A stretch of 64,000 nucleotides of DNA from Pseudomonas cremoris (GTDB lineage: Bacteria > Pseudomonadota > Gammaproteobacteria > Pseudomonadales > Pseudomonadaceae). The stretch covers positions 124,001 to 188,000 of the forward strand of contig NZ_JAAXCY010000001.1 of the NCBI RefSeq assembly GCF_014230465.1. Direction: 5' to 3'. Positions within the stretch are counted from its first letter, which is position 1. The number at the start of each line of letters is the position of its first letter. Of the stretch, positions 1 through 8,543 are shown piece after piece. The translations under genes were made by a program, and so were the position numbers. The notes under the pieces are model-generated. The model had not been told where the DNA came from, ran no database searches, and was given only the letters and a program-made list of their open reading frames with translations.

Positions 1-95
1 GGCAGTCACAGGGAAGCGCTTCGCAGTAAGCTACGCACATCCGACACTTGCCCTGTCTGAAACATGTGTCCTTCAAAGTAATCAAGGAGAAGTCC

Positions 96-290
96 ATGCT
101 TATACTCACCCGAAAAGTCGGTGAAAGCATAAACATCGGTGATGACATCACGATCACCATCCTGGGCGTCAGCGGCCAGCAAGTACGAATCGGCATCAAC
201 GCACCCAAGGATGTTGCCGTGCATCGCGAGGAAATCTACCAGCGCATCCAGGCCGGGCTGACTGCCCCGGACAAAAACCAGACGCCTTGA
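96..290 (+). CDS. rsmE: RsmE, CsrA/RsmA-family translational regulator
   Basis: This is a 64-residue CsrA-family RNA-binding protein that represses translation by binding GGA motifs near ribosome binding sites. It is the effector of the Gac/Rsm pathway and is titrated by RsmX/Y/Z sRNAs. The N-terminal [11 protein letters not shown] and the VHREE motif (R44) that contacts RNA are intact. The length, the [13 protein letters not shown] segment and the short TAPDKNQTP tail match RsmE of P. protegens rather than the 61-62 residue RsmA. The ATG at 96 follows AAGGAGA at about 84-90. A longer in-frame reading from 48 has no ribosome binding site and adds residues foreign to the family. The GGA in the ribosome binding site would allow autoregulation, which is known for RsmE and inferred here. 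Confidence 0.96.
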   Translation: MLILTRKVGESINIGDDITITILGVSGQQVRIGINAPKDVAVHREEIYQRIQAGLTAPDKNQTP

Positions 291-490
291 AGCGACCTCA
301 GTAGCCAGCCCTTTCGTTCTGTGACGGCTGGCGAAAACCCCTTCGAACTGCTCCTGCGGTGCCTGAGAGGACTATGGGTTCATCTTTGCTCCAAGATGAA
401 ACTGTCTTCTCGCCTGGAACTTGTTGCGTCATCCATAGCCGAATCTTCTGACCCACACCTTGCCATCCGTGTGCGCTCAGGAGCACGTCG

Positions 491-742
491 ATGATGCCTA
501 CCACTGCACAACCATTTACCTCAAGATCCTGGGCAATTACCCTGGTGATCGGGCTGTCTTTCGTCGGGCTCGAATATGCCCTGTGGCTTGAAATCGAGGG
601 CGGCGACGCCAGCGACTCCCATTCCTGGTTCGACCTGGCGCTGCTGCTGGGCGGCTACCTGTTTATGTTCTGTCTCAAGCCCATCCAGCAGGTGGTGCAA
701 CGCAAATTGTGCCAACACTCCGATCAGAAAACTCCACGCTGA
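491..742 (+). CDS. Small hypothetical membrane protein (83 aa)
   Basis: I do not recognise this protein. Two hydrophobic stretches (about residues 14-34 and 48-62) are separated by an acidic loop containing EIEGGDASDSHSW, and a basic tail follows (VVQRKLC...KTPR). This suggests a two-pass inner-membrane protein with its ends in the cytoplasm. The start is supported by AGGAG at 479-483; the second codon is also ATG and is an equally possible start. It stands alone 200 bp downstream of rsmE with no partner that suggests a role. Confidence 0.7.
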   Translation: MMPTTAQPFTSRSWAITLVIGLSFVGLEYALWLEIEGGDASDSHSWFDLALLLGGYLFMFCLKPIQQVVQRKLCQHSDQKTPR

Positions 743-837
743 TGCTCTGTTTTTTTGCGATCTGATCGCCGGCATTTACAGGCGCCCTACAAGACCTATG
801 CTTTGGCTTGCATAGTCACCGAAAGGCGCTGAAGTAG

Positions 838-1134
838 ATGGATACCCTGACTAAATCCCAAATCGAAGCTGCACTGGCAGCGCGCCTGCCCAGCTACAAC
901 GTCACGTGCACGCTGCACGCCGACGGCACCCTTTCGGCAGTCTTGAGCGGCCCCGAAACCGACCATTTCGCAATCACTGGAATAGTACGGGCGCACTATC
1001 GAGGTGCCGAAGCGATTGCACGGCTGGCCAATGAGCTACTCAGGGAAATGGTGCTTTCACGCCAAGGTATTCGAAGCAGCCGATTGCAGCCTTCACAGGG
1101 CCCAGCGCCTTGTGAACAAGGTCGAGACCCATGA
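838..1134 (+). CDS. Hypothetical protein (98 aa)
   Basis: This small soluble protein has no recognised family. Residues 1-70 look like a folded alpha/beta domain (TKSQIEAALAARLP, then alternating hydrophobic strands CTLHADGTLSAVL and a helix AEAIARLANELLREM). The last 25 residues are Pro/Gln/Arg-rich and may be disordered. No strong Shine-Dalgarno precedes the ATG. It converges with the HAD gene on the other strand, 19 bp apart. Codon use is ordinary for the region, so I accept it as a gene with moderate confidence. Confidence 0.6.
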   Translation: MDTLTKSQIEAALAARLPSYNVTCTLHADGTLSAVLSGPETDHFAITGIVRAHYRGAEAIARLANELLREMVLSRQGIRSSRLQPSQGPAPCEQGRDP

Positions 1135-1153
1135 CAGATTCGACCTTTTCACT

Positions 1154-1831
1154 TCAGCCTGTCACGCCCAGCAAACTCAACAATCCGTCAGCGTTGCGCT
1201 GCACCCGCCATTGCTCATAGTCTGCGATTGACGGATGCTCCGTCACCATCGATACGTGATGCGTCGACGTCACCACCATCACATCCGCTCCTGCCGCCTC
1301 TCCCGCTCGAATGCCTACCGTCGCGTCCTCGAATACCAGGCAGTCCTGCACCGGTACATCCAGACGCTGGGCGCCAAGCACATAACAGGCCGGGTTCGGC
1401 TTGCCGATGGCCACATCTTCAGCGGTTACCAGCACCGCAGGGGGCGCGATACCTGCCGCTTGCAGTCGCCGCAACGCCAGCTCCCTGGGCGCGGATGTGA
1501 CCAGTGCCCACTGATCCCCGGGCAGCCCCTTCAGAAACGCAACAGCGCCGGGAATCGCCACGACGCCTTCGACATCATTGATTTCCGCCTCCGTAATCCA
1601 CTGCGCCTCCACCTCGGAGTCAATGCCAGGCAATGCCTGGCGAGTGATGGTATCAATCGCGCGAGCACCATGAATGGTCGCCAGGAACGCGGGCACATCC
1701 AAGCCGTGGCGTTCAGCCCAAATGCCCCACACACGCTCGGCGGCGGCGATGGAGTTGAGCAGGGTTCCGTCCATGTCGAACAGGAAGGCGCGATACTGTC
1801 GGGCGAATACGGCTGAACCTCGGGTGGACAC
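1154..1831 (-). CDS. HAD-superfamily phosphatase (sugar-phosphatase-like)
   Basis: This 225-residue haloacid-dehalogenase hydrolase has motif I at residues 19-23 (DMDGT; Asp19 nucleophile, Asp21 acid/base), motif II VTSA, motif III lysine in GKPNP and motif IV in the FEDATVGIRAG stretch. A helical cap lies between motifs I and II. This is the layout of class IA phosphatases such as sugar phosphatase YfbT and beta-phosphoglucomutase-like enzymes, which dephosphorylate small sugar phosphates in the cytoplasm. The substrate cannot be read from the sequence. The start is GTG at 1831, preceded by GAGGAAG. The gene is monocistronic and divergent from the secreted hydrolase at 2045. Confidence 0.9.
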   Translation of the reverse strand: MSTRGSAVFARQYRAFLFDMDGTLLNSIAAAERVWGIWAERHGLDVPAFLATIHGARAIDTITRQALPGIDSEVEAQWITEAEINDVEGVVAIPGAVAFLKGLPGDQWALVTSAPRELALRRLQAAGIAPPAVLVTAEDVAIGKPNPACYVLGAQRLDVPVQDCLVFEDATVGIRAGEAAGADVMVVTSTHHVSMVTEHPSIADYEQWRVQRNADGLLSLLGVTG

Positions 1832-1926
1832 TGCGTAACTTCCTCGTGGGCTGAAACAAATAAACGTCCCGACGCAATCTACGGATCACCTTGAGTCTTG
1901 TAAACGCTACCAACGCACCAGCCTCG

Positions 1927-1944
1927 CATTACAGTTTTGTAATG
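1927..1944. promoter_or_regulatory. Perfect 7-bp inverted repeat, putative response-regulator operator
   Basis: The sequence is CATTACA, a GTTT spacer, then TGTAATG: two perfect 7-bp arms with a 4-nt spacer. It sits 100 bp upstream of the hydrolase at 2045. A near copy with the same spacer occurs at 2823-2838 upstream of the DUF2790 gene. Palindromes of this general type are known targets of CopR/CusR-class OmpR regulators, and such a regulator is encoded at 3221. The assignment is inference. Confidence 0.6.
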
Positions 1945-2044
1945 AGCCGGTAAGGCTTGCCGCCCCCCTCGCTTCATACAGTGGAGTCGTCAGTCAGCCA
2001 CAACAGCTGACGTCACTTCCTACCGATGAAGAAGGGTCCACCTG

Positions 2045-2815
2045 ATGAAGCCTGCAAGCAAACTCTGCCTGATTGCCGCCAGCCTGTTGATGCTGGGCAC
2101 CGGCACCGCCATGGCCGGCACCGTCGCGCCAGTCAAGGCCAACAACGTGGTACTGGTGCACGGCTCCTGGGCCGACGGTTCAAGCTGGTCCGAGGTGATT
2201 ACCCGCCTCCAGGCTGCCGGCCTGCACGTCACCGCCGTACAAAACCCGCTGACCTCAGTAGCCGACGATGTTGCCGCTACCAATCGCGTGCTAGATCAAC
2301 AGGACGGTCCTACCGTGCTGGTCGGCCATTCCTACGCAGGCACCGTGGTAAGCGACGCTGGGGTCAACCCGAAAGTCAGCTCATTGGTATACGTGGCCGC
2401 CCGCGCACCGGACGCGAACGAAGATTTTGTCGCCCTCTCCGCCCAGTACCCGACCATGCCCGTGCGGTCTGGCGTGGTAGATCACGACGGCTACCTCACG
2501 CTCAGCCAGGACGCGTTCCTCAAATACTTCGCAGCCGACGTGCCCCACGCCAAAGCCCTGGAGCTATACGCCGTACAGCAGCCGATCACAAAAACGCTGT
2601 TCAGCGGCCGCACCGTAAATGCCGCCTGGCACACCAAGCCGTCCTGGTACGCCGTGTCGACGAACGACCAGACCATCAACCCGGACCTGGAGCGTTTTCT
2701 TGCCAAACGCATGAACGCCACCACCCTCGAGTTGCCGTCGAGCCATTTGTCGTTGGTGTCCCACGCCAAGGAAATCACCGACCTGATCCTCGAAGCCTCC
2801 GGCCGCCAGCCTTAA
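2045..2815 (+). CDS. Secreted alpha/beta hydrolase
   Basis: This 256-residue alpha/beta-hydrolase has a Sec signal peptide (hydrophobic residues 6-19, likely cleavage after AMA at about 24). The oxyanion segment VVLVHGSW lies at 35-42, the nucleophile elbow GHSYAG places Ser96, and a C-terminal SSHLSL provides the likely catalytic His. The family contains periplasmic esterases and lactonases of unknown substrate, often called salicylate-esterase-like. It is preceded by the palindrome at 1927-1944 and followed by a second such site, the DUF2790 gene and a two-component system. This suggests stress- or metal-induced expression. The substrate is unknown. Confidence 0.9.
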   Translation: MKPASKLCLIAASLLMLGTGTAMAGTVAPVKANNVVLVHGSWADGSSWSEVITRLQAAGLHVTAVQNPLTSVADDVAATNRVLDQQDGPTVLVGHSYAGTVVSDAGVNPKVSSLVYVAARAPDANEDFVALSAQYPTMPVRSGVVDHDGYLTLSQDAFLKYFAADVPHAKALELYAVQQPITKTLFSGRTVNAAWHTKPSWYAVSTNDQTINPDLERFLAKRMNATTLELPSSHLSLVSHAKEITDLILEASGRQP

Positions 2816-2822
2816 GCCCTTT

Positions 2823-2838
2823 ATTACAAACTTGTCAT
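2823..2838. promoter_or_regulatory. Imperfect palindrome matching the 1927-1944 site
   Basis: The sequence is ATTACA, AACT, TGTCAT, with the same 6-bp half-sites and 4-nt spacer as the upstream palindrome and one mismatch. It begins 8 bp after the hydrolase stop codon and lies about 90 bp upstream of the DUF2790 start, a normal position for an activator site. It is a candidate binding site for the regulator at 3221. Confidence 0.55.
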
Positions 2839-2926
2839 CGTCCTGTTGGCGGGCTGTTTGGGTCGCCTGGTTACTGTGAATCTACTGCCACGACCTGGCA
2901 GCCCCCCCTTAAAGAGAGAGATCGCC

Positions 2927-3178
2927 ATGAAACTGTTTATGTTCGGCTTCGCCGCCTTGCTCGTCACCGGCTCTGTGTTTGCCGCCGATGCGCCCAACGT
3001 GATCCACGACAAAGTCGGCTTCTTCGTGCATCTGGACGTCGCCAAAGTACTGTCCAGCACCGACACCTACGGCCAATGCGGCATCGTGCCCGCGCGACTC
3101 GATTATCTGGATCACCAAAATCGCGAACACGTGATGGATTACCAGGTACAGGCTATCGGCTGCCCCAGTGACAACTGA
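2927..3178 (+). CDS. DUF2790-family small periplasmic protein
   Basis: This 83-residue precursor has a clear signal peptide (MKLFMFGFAALLVTGSVFA, cleavage after residue 19). The mature domain is about 64 residues with two cysteines (in YGQCGIVPA and AIGCPSD) that could form a disulfide. The pattern is that of DUF2790, a Pseudomonas-restricted family. One family member I recall, PtrA of P. aeruginosa, lies beside copRS and is copper-induced. The start at 2927 follows AGAGAGAG; reading further upstream would bury the signal peptide. Location next to a metal-type two-component system and the ATTACA palindrome supports a periplasmic metal-stress role, which is inferred. Confidence 0.88.
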   Translation: MKLFMFGFAALLVTGSVFAADAPNVIHDKVGFFVHLDVAKVLSSTDTYGQCGIVPARLDYLDHQNREHVMDYQVQAIGCPSDN

Positions 3179-3220
3179 TCGGACTACACTTGCGCCACGC
3201 ATTGAAACAGGGCATTTCCC

Positions 3221-3892
3221 ATGAACATCCTCGTAGTCGAAGACGAACCCAAGGCCGGTAACTACCTGCTCAACGGCCTGCAAGAACTGGGCTATTCCGT
3301 AACCCTTGCCCGCGATGGCGTGGACGGTCTGCACCAGGCGCTGGAAACCTCGTTCGATGTGATCGTGCTGGATGTGATGATGCCGAAAATGGACGGTTGG
3401 GAAGTGCTGCGCCGACTGCGCAAAGAAGCGGACACCCCGGTACTTTTTCTAACGGCCCGCGATGATATTTCCGACCGCATCAAGGGCCTCGAGCTCGGCG
3501 CCGACGACTACCTGATCAAACCCTTCTCCTTCGCCGAACTGGTGGCGCGCCTGCGCACCCTCACCCGCCGTGGCCCGAGCCGGGAGGAAGAACAACTGCA
3601 GATCGCCGACCTGCAAATCGACGTATTGAAACGTCGCGTCTCTCGCGGCGGCACACGAATCACCCTGACCAATAAGGAATTTGCCCTGCTGCATCTGTTC
3701 GCCACCCACCAGGACCAGGTTCTGTCACGCTCGATGATCGCCTCCCGGGTGTGGGACATGAACTTCGACAGCGACACCAACGTGGTCGACGTAGCCGTAC
3801 GGCGCCTGCGCCTGAAAATCGACGATCCGTTCCAACTCAAGCTGATCCACAGCGTGCGCGGTATCGGCTATCGCTTCGACACACAACCATGA
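3221..3892 (+). CDS. OmpR-family heavy-metal response regulator (CopR/CusR type)
   Basis: This 223-residue regulator has a receiver domain (residues 1-115: acidic pocket EDE, phospho-acceptor Asp51, Thr78, Lys100 in LIKPF) followed by an OmpR/PhoB winged-helix DNA-binding domain (about 125-220, ending with the VRGIGYRF hallmark). The sequence is closest in character to the CopR/CusR/CzcR/IrlR heavy-metal group. It overlaps the downstream kinase by 4 bp (ATGA), so the two are translationally coupled. Likely targets are its neighbours through the palindromes at 1927 and 2823. The inducing metal cannot be deduced from the sequence. Confidence 0.95.
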   Translation: MNILVVEDEPKAGNYLLNGLQELGYSVTLARDGVDGLHQALETSFDVIVLDVMMPKMDGWEVLRRLRKEADTPVLFLTARDDISDRIKGLELGADDYLIKPFSFAELVARLRTLTRRGPSREEEQLQIADLQIDVLKRRVSRGGTRITLTNKEFALLHLFATHQDQVLSRSMIASRVWDMNFDSDTNVVDVAVRRLRLKIDDPFQLKLIHSVRGIGYRFDTQP

Positions 3893-5289
3893 ACAATCGC
3901 CGCCCTCACTCCCTGACCCTGCGCCTGGCGCTGATCTTCGCCCTGCTCGCCTTTGCATTGCTGGCTACCTTGGGCGTGGCGCTTTATCGCGAGCTGGAGC
4001 GAGAGTTGGTCATGCGTGACGATGCAGCGCTGATCACTCGCGTGAATCAACTGCGAAACCTGCTCAACGACAGCAACACCCTGGACTTGATCAAGACCAA
4101 GCCGGAGCTGTTCCAGAACATGCTCGGCAACCGCGAGTCAGTTCTAAGCATCGCCACCCCGGGGCAAAAGCCGCTGCTGCTGGTCAACCCAGGCAACATC
4201 GAATTGCCGTCTATAACTCCCGTACCAAAAGACCACGAATTGATACTCGCCGATGTGCACCATCTACCCGGCGTGAATGGCGTTCCCTTCTCCACAGTGT
4301 CTGCCTCCATCGACTCTGGAGACCTGGGCAGCCTGCAAGTCACTACGGGGCGCCTGATGACCGAGCGCACCGCCGTACTCGCCAGCTACCGGTTAAGCGT
4401 TTATATCCTGGCAAGCATCGCTGCGATCATCCTGGCGCTTGTTGGCTACCTGCTGGTGCATCGCGGGCTGCTACCGTTGCGACGCCTGGCCGAGCATGCC
4501 CAAGGGATTGGTGTTGGCAACCTTGCCGAACGCCTCGACAGCCATGGCGCGCCAAAAGAACTGCTGCCGATGATCGACGCCTTCAACACCATGCTTGAGC
4601 GCCTGGCCAAGGGTTTTGTGCAACTGGGTCAAGTGTCCACCGATATGGCCCACGAACTACGCACGCCGATCAACAACCTGTTGGGCGAGACCCAGGTCGC
4701 ACTGCAACAAAGCCGCAGCATCGAAAGCTACCAACATCTGCTGGCGTCGAATGTCGAAGAGCTTGAGCGCCTGGCGCGGATGCTCGACAACATGTTGTTC
4801 CTGGCCCGCACCGACCCAGCCAGTGCCTTGCGACAACGCCAGGCGCTCAGCGCGGTGGATGAAGTAAAACGCATTGCCGACTACTTCGAAGGCCTGGCGA
4901 GTGATGTGGATATTCGCATTATCGCCAAGGGCGAAGGTGTGATCTGGGCCGAACCGATGTTGCTGCGCCGGGCGCTGGCCAACCTATGTGCCAACGCCAT
5001 CAAATACGGCGCACCCAACTCCGAATTGTTGATAGAGGCGGCTCCAGATACCGAAGGCATCAAGCTGCGGATCAGCAACAGCGGTGAAACCATCGCGGCC
5101 GAGCACTTACCGCGGTTGTTCGAACGGTTTTACCGGGTGGATCAATCGCGGGAGCGTTCGGCCCAGTCCAATGGGTTGGGCCTGTCGATTGTGGCGACCA
5201 TCATGCAGCTACATAACGGGCGCTACAGCGTGAGCAGTGAGGCAGGAATGACGTGTTTTGAGTTGTACTTCCCACGACAGGAGGACTGA
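3889..5289 (+). CDS. Heavy-metal sensor histidine kinase (CopS/CusS type)
   Basis: This 466-residue inner-membrane kinase pairs with the preceding regulator. TM1 is at about 11-33, a periplasmic sensor at 34-165 contains [10 protein letters not shown] and other potential ligands, and TM2 is at 169-190. HAMP follows, then a HisKA domain with H255 in DMAHELRTP, and a HATPase with the N box [10 protein letters not shown], an F box around LFERFYR and a G box GLGLSIV. Architecture and length fit the heavy-metal sensor kinase family. The ATG at 3889 overlaps the regulator stop and is the only start that leaves a proper TM1. Confidence 0.95.
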   Translation: MNNRRPHSLTLRLALIFALLAFALLATLGVALYRELERELVMRDDAALITRVNQLRNLLNDSNTLDLIKTKPELFQNMLGNRESVLSIATPGQKPLLLVNPGNIELPSITPVPKDHELILADVHHLPGVNGVPFSTVSASIDSGDLGSLQVTTGRLMTERTAVLASYRLSVYILASIAAIILALVGYLLVHRGLLPLRRLAEHAQGIGVGNLAERLDSHGAPKELLPMIDAFNTMLERLAKGFVQLGQVSTDMAHELRTPINNLLGETQVALQQSRSIESYQHLLASNVEELERLARMLDNMLFLARTDPASALRQRQALSAVDEVKRIADYFEGLASDVDIRIIAKGEGVIWAEPMLLRRALANLCANAIKYGAPNSELLIEAAPDTEGIKLRISNSGETIAAEHLPRLFERFYRVDQSRERSAQSNGLGLSIVATIMQLHNGRYSVSSEAGMTCFELYFPRQED

Positions 5290-5410
5290 AAAGCACGCGC
5301 GAGACACCCGGTGGTATTTTGCAAAAATTTACCTGTCACCACTCGACTAAACTCCCACTATTCTTGCTTCCCAAGTGCAATCTCACAGTGTTTGAAACAG
5401 GTGACATGCT

Positions 5411-5728
5411 TTGGAGAAGAAACAGTATCGATTTGGCGGGGCGAACACGCTGAGCATCCCGGTTCAAGGTAGAAGCGGTGGAGGTAACGACGGAGGCTCA
5501 GGCCTGGAAAAGCGCCTGGGCCTACTGGAAAAGAGGCTAGCTGAAATGAAAGAGAAGCTATTCGCCGTTTCGAGCAAGACAGACTCCATTGAAAAACACT
5601 TCGCTACCCGAGCGGACCTTGCTACCACTGAATTGAATCTCATCAAGTGGTACGTAGCAACGGCGTTCGCAATGACGGGCTTGGCCTGCGCCATCACCTT
5701 CGGGCTCACTCGCTTGCTGGCGACCTGA
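5411..5728 (+). CDS. Hypothetical tail-anchored coiled-coil protein (105 aa)
   Basis: I do not recognise this gene. The order is a Gly-rich N-terminus (residues 20-31), a charged heptad-like helix (about 31-60, LEKRLGLLEKRLAEMKEKL), a linker and one C-terminal transmembrane helix (about 80-103). That topology resembles small phage XhlA-type or membrane-tethering proteins, but no lysis genes are nearby. Initiation is probably at TTG 5411, preceded by AGGTGA at 5399-5404 with a 6-nt spacer. No ATG is available in frame upstream. Confidence 0.65.
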   Translation: MEKKQYRFGGANTLSIPVQGRSGGGNDGGSGLEKRLGLLEKRLAEMKEKLFAVSSKTDSIEKHFATRADLATTELNLIKWYVATAFAMTGLACAITFGLTRLLAT

Positions 5729-5769
5729 GTGTCGCCGCAGGCGTATTCGCCTCCTTCTGGAATACAGCC

Positions 5770-6720
5770 CTACATCAACAGGTAAAGCAGCACGATGTTC
5801 ACGACCAGCATCATTAATGCCGTGGGAATCTGAGCCTTGATCACTGCGTTCTTGTCCGGCAACTCCAGCAACGCCGCCGGCACGATATTGTAGTTGGCAG
5901 CCATCGGGGTCATCAGGGTTCCGCAGTAGCCGGAGAACATACCGATCGCCGCCATCACCGCCGGGTTACCACCGTAGATGCCGACCAGCACCGGCACGCC
6001 GACACCACCGGTCATCACCGGGAAAGCAGCAAAGCCATTACCCATGATCATCGTGAACAGCGCCATGCCCAGCACGTAGACCATCACCGCTACCAACTTG
6101 AAATCCAGGTTGATGTAAGTGGTGGTCACATGGGCGACCGCCGTACCCACGCCTGCTTCATTGAACAGCAACCCAAGCATCGCCAGCATCTGCGGCAGCA
6201 CCATGGCCCAACCCAAGGCTTCGGTAAGGCGGCGCGATTCACGAAGCGCCTGCACGGGCGTATCACGGGTCAGCCAGCAGGCCAAGCCAAGCGCAATCAG
6301 GCAGCCGATTCCCAGGGAGACGAAGGTGGTATTTTTCGGGTCCAGCAGCGGCACGCCGCCAACTTCCGCGTGTTTAAGCACGACGGAGCCGATCACTGTG
6401 GTCAGGGGGATGGCCAGTGCCGGGATAAACAACTTGTGCCTAAGGCGACCGGCACTGGCGCGGGAGGCTTTGTCATGCAACTGCGCATGCTGGCCGCGCC
6501 CCACACCTCCCATGCCCGCGATCAACGCCATTACTACCAAGCCTGCGCCGATAGCCACCGACGGCAAGCGTTCACCCACCAGAAATGGAATGGCAAACAG
6601 CAGCCAGAACAGGGCACTGGAGCAGCGTTTGGGATGGGTTCGGTCGATCAGGATCATGCCTGCGGTAATCAACAACAGGACACCGGCCAGCCAGTAAAGA
6701 TATTGAATGGAGATGATCAT
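5770..6720 (-). CDS. DUF979 integral membrane protein
   Basis: This 316-residue, highly hydrophobic protein has about nine predicted transmembrane helices and matches DUF979. DUF979 proteins nearly always occur beside DUF969 partners, as here (4-bp overlap with the gene at 6717). The pair has been reported to cluster with pyroglutamate/5-oxoproline metabolism genes and proposed as a transporter. No pcp or pxpABC genes lie in this window, so the substrate is open. It is the second gene of the two-gene minus-strand operon. Confidence 0.88.
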   Translation of the reverse strand: MIISIQYLYWLAGVLLLITAGMILIDRTHPKRCSSALFWLLFAIPFLVGERLPSVAIGAGLVVMALIAGMGGVGRGQHAQLHDKASRASAGRLRHKLFIPALAIPLTTVIGSVVLKHAEVGGVPLLDPKNTTFVSLGIGCLIALGLACWLTRDTPVQALRESRRLTEALGWAMVLPQMLAMLGLLFNEAGVGTAVAHVTTTYINLDFKLVAVMVYVLGMALFTMIMGNGFAAFPVMTGGVGVPVLVGIYGGNPAVMAAIGMFSGYCGTLMTPMAANYNIVPAALLELPDKNAVIKAQIPTALMMLVVNIVLLYLLM

Positions 6721-7433
6721 TGCGCGGGCTCCACTGGCGTGGTGACGGGCGTCAGTTCACGGGTGAGCTTTCGGTCAAACCGATGGAGCCGGATCGCATG
6801 AATGATAAACGCGCAGATCGCTGTCGGAATGCCCCACACCGCAATATGCAGCGGTTCGACATCGATTCCCGACCCGAGCAGGAAAGTGTGCATCAACGCA
6901 ATCGCACCGAAGGCAACAAAGATGTCTTCGCCAAAAAACAGCCCGACATTGTCAGTCGCGGCGCACATCGCGAGTACCTTATGGCGCAGCTTGTCCGGCA
7001 GTTTGCCGTAGCGTTTTTCTGCCGCCCCCTCAGCCATCGGCGCCAGCAGCGGGCGTACCATCTGCGGGTGCCCGCCCAAGCTAGTCAAACCCATCGCTGC
7101 TGTGGATTCACGTACAAACAGGTAGATGATCAACAAGCGCCCGACCGTGGCGCGTTCGAACCGTGCGATCCAGTTCTGCGCATGCAGGCGCAACCCGTGG
7201 CGCTCCAGCAGGCCAATGACCGCCAGGGGCAACAACAGAATCAATTGCAGGGCGCGGGTCTGAAGGAAACCATCGCCCATGGTGGCAAGAATTTTCTCCA
7301 GCGGAAAATGGGCGGCAAGCCCGGTAGCGATCGCGGCCGCGGTCACCACCAGCAGCGGATTGAAGCGCAAGACAAAGCCAACCACGATGACAAGTACGCC
7401 GATCAACGGCCATAAGTTCACAACAGTTTGCAT
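6717..7433 (-). CDS. DUF969 integral membrane protein
   Basis: This 238-residue membrane protein belongs to DUF969 and is the partner of the DUF979 protein encoded immediately downstream (overlap TGA/ATG at 6717-6720). It has six or seven hydrophobic helices, with conserved-looking polar patches LFVRESTAAMG and AATDNVGLFFGEDIF between them. I chose the ATG at 7433 (MQTVVNLW) because AAGGA lies upstream and it opens directly into TM1. A start 36 bp earlier lacks a ribosome binding site. Together with DUF979 it probably forms a two-component inner-membrane transporter, which is inference. Confidence 0.87.
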   Translation of the reverse strand: MQTVVNLWPLIGVLVIVVGFVLRFNPLLVVTAAAIATGLAAHFPLEKILATMGDGFLQTRALQLILLLPLAVIGLLERHGLRLHAQNWIARFERATVGRLLIIYLFVRESTAAMGLTSLGGHPQMVRPLLAPMAEGAAEKRYGKLPDKLRHKVLAMCAATDNVGLFFGEDIFVAFGAIALMHTFLLGSGIDVEPLHIAVWGIPTAICAFIIHAIRLHRFDRKLTRELTPVTTPVEPAQ

Positions 7434-7754
7434 GGCGGTAAGGTCCTTAAATGCGCGCTGCGGCGCCATGAAAGCAGGATGTGAACAAAGGGTTCACAGC
7501 AGGAAAGTGGCGTGCAGTCGGCTCGGTTTTTTATTGTTGACCCGGAAGGTCGAGCGTCAGTGGCGGCAACTTTGCTGCCTGGGGCGAAAGGTGTCCAACA
7601 AGAAAAATTGTTGCTGCAGACCAATAATTCTTGTGGGTGATTGACGCCAACACGTAACAAGATGTGGACAGACCGCGAGGGATTCACGCATCGTATCGCC
7701 GCCCGCTCACTGGGCTACCGCCTCTTTCACCACTGTTGTGGATATGGAAACTCA
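7434..7754. other. Intergenic region between the DUF969 operon and the lipoprotein gene
   Basis: This 321-bp divergent spacer should hold both promoters. It contains a small hairpin at 7596-7613 (CAACAA, A-rich loop, TTGTTG). I could not identify convincing -35/-10 pairs or a coding sequence in it. Confidence 0.5.
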
Positions 7755-8300
7755 ATGAAAACCAAAAAGGTCTTGATCGCCCTCTCCTGTGCCGTCGCAC
7801 TGTCCATGCTCGGCGGCTGTGCTGCCAAGGTCAAAAGCGGTGGCAGCGCCGCACTGGCGATCCCGGAATCCGCCAAACAGAACCTGGTGGTCAGCATCAA
7901 GGGCGAAGGCCAGGTCGAGCAAAACCCGGATTGGAACTTGCTCAAGCGTGACTGGAATAACGCACTTCAAGTCGAAGCTCGACAGGCTGGATTCAATGTC
8001 ACAGAAAGCCCTTCGGTGACCCCAACTGGTCAAGACGGCGTGGGCATCAATATCAACGTCAGCAAGTTCCGCTACATAGAACCGGGCTCGCGCTACGTCG
8101 CCGGTGCGCTGGTGGGTAACGCCTGGGTATTTTCCCGTGCCGACTATTCCGACCTGAAATCCGGTACGCCAATCGGCTCGCGGACCTACGATACGTCGTC
8201 GTCGGCTTGGGAGGGCGTTGCGTCAGCCATGACGCAAAAACAGGTACAGGCCATTGCCAAGCAGATGATCAGCGACATCAAAAGCGCCAAGGCTAAGTAA
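7755..8300 (+). CDS. Outer-membrane-type lipoprotein of unknown function
   Basis: This 181-residue precursor has a lipobox LGGC (Cys22) after a short hydrophobic signal, so it should be lipidated. Residue +2 is Ala, consistent with outer-membrane sorting. The mature part (SGGSAALAIPESAKQNLVVSIKGEG...) has the layout of small Pseudomonas lipoproteins related to DUF4410/DUF3313, but I would not assign a family. A start at 7755 is required for the signal peptide to be N-terminal. The next small gene follows 9 bp downstream and may be cotranscribed. Confidence 0.85.
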   Translation: MKTKKVLIALSCAVALSMLGGCAAKVKSGGSAALAIPESAKQNLVVSIKGEGQVEQNPDWNLLKRDWNNALQVEARQAGFNVTESPSVTPTGQDGVGININVSKFRYIEPGSRYVAGALVGNAWVFSRADYSDLKSGTPIGSRTYDTSSSAWEGVASAMTQKQVQAIAKQMISDIKSAKAK

Positions 8301-8309
8301 AAAACCACC

Positions 8310-8495
8310 TTGAGCGAATTTCTTGAGTTCATCTGGAAACTGATTGGCCTGGTGTTCAACCTGCTCGATCTCAGCACCTACTACACCCCACCACGGCGAA
8401 AACGCGTGTTTTCATTCGGATTCGTGATGTTTTTGCTGTTGGTGGCGGTGGTTGAACTTATGCTGCTTCAAGCCTGGTATGGAAGCGCTGGTTAG
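8310..8495 (+). CDS. Small hypothetical membrane protein (61 aa)
   Basis: Two hydrophobic segments (about residues 4-19 and 35-54) flank a basic loop TPPRRKRVF. It is read from TTG at 8310, 9 bp after the lipoprotein stop, with no clear ribosome binding site, so expression would depend on coupling. The family is not recognised. It is acceptable as a gene because of its compact operon position and membrane-protein-like composition. Confidence 0.5.
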   Translation: MSEFLEFIWKLIGLVFNLLDLSTYYTPPRRKRVFSFGFVMFLLLVAVVELMLLQAWYGSAG

Positions 8496-8543
8496 AACGC
8501 ACGCCGGCCATGGCCAACCTTTACTGAACAAGGGGCTGCACCG

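Noticed and set aside
1235..1816. Plus-strand open frame opposite the HAD phosphatase
   Set aside because: It is an Arg/His-rich antisense shadow of an intact, conserved enzyme gene.
7596..7613. AACAAGAA motif with a small hairpin resembling an Hfq/Crc CA motif
   Set aside because: There is a single motif, about 150 bp from the nearest start codon and without other CA motifs nearby, so there is no case for a Crc target or CrcZ-like RNA.
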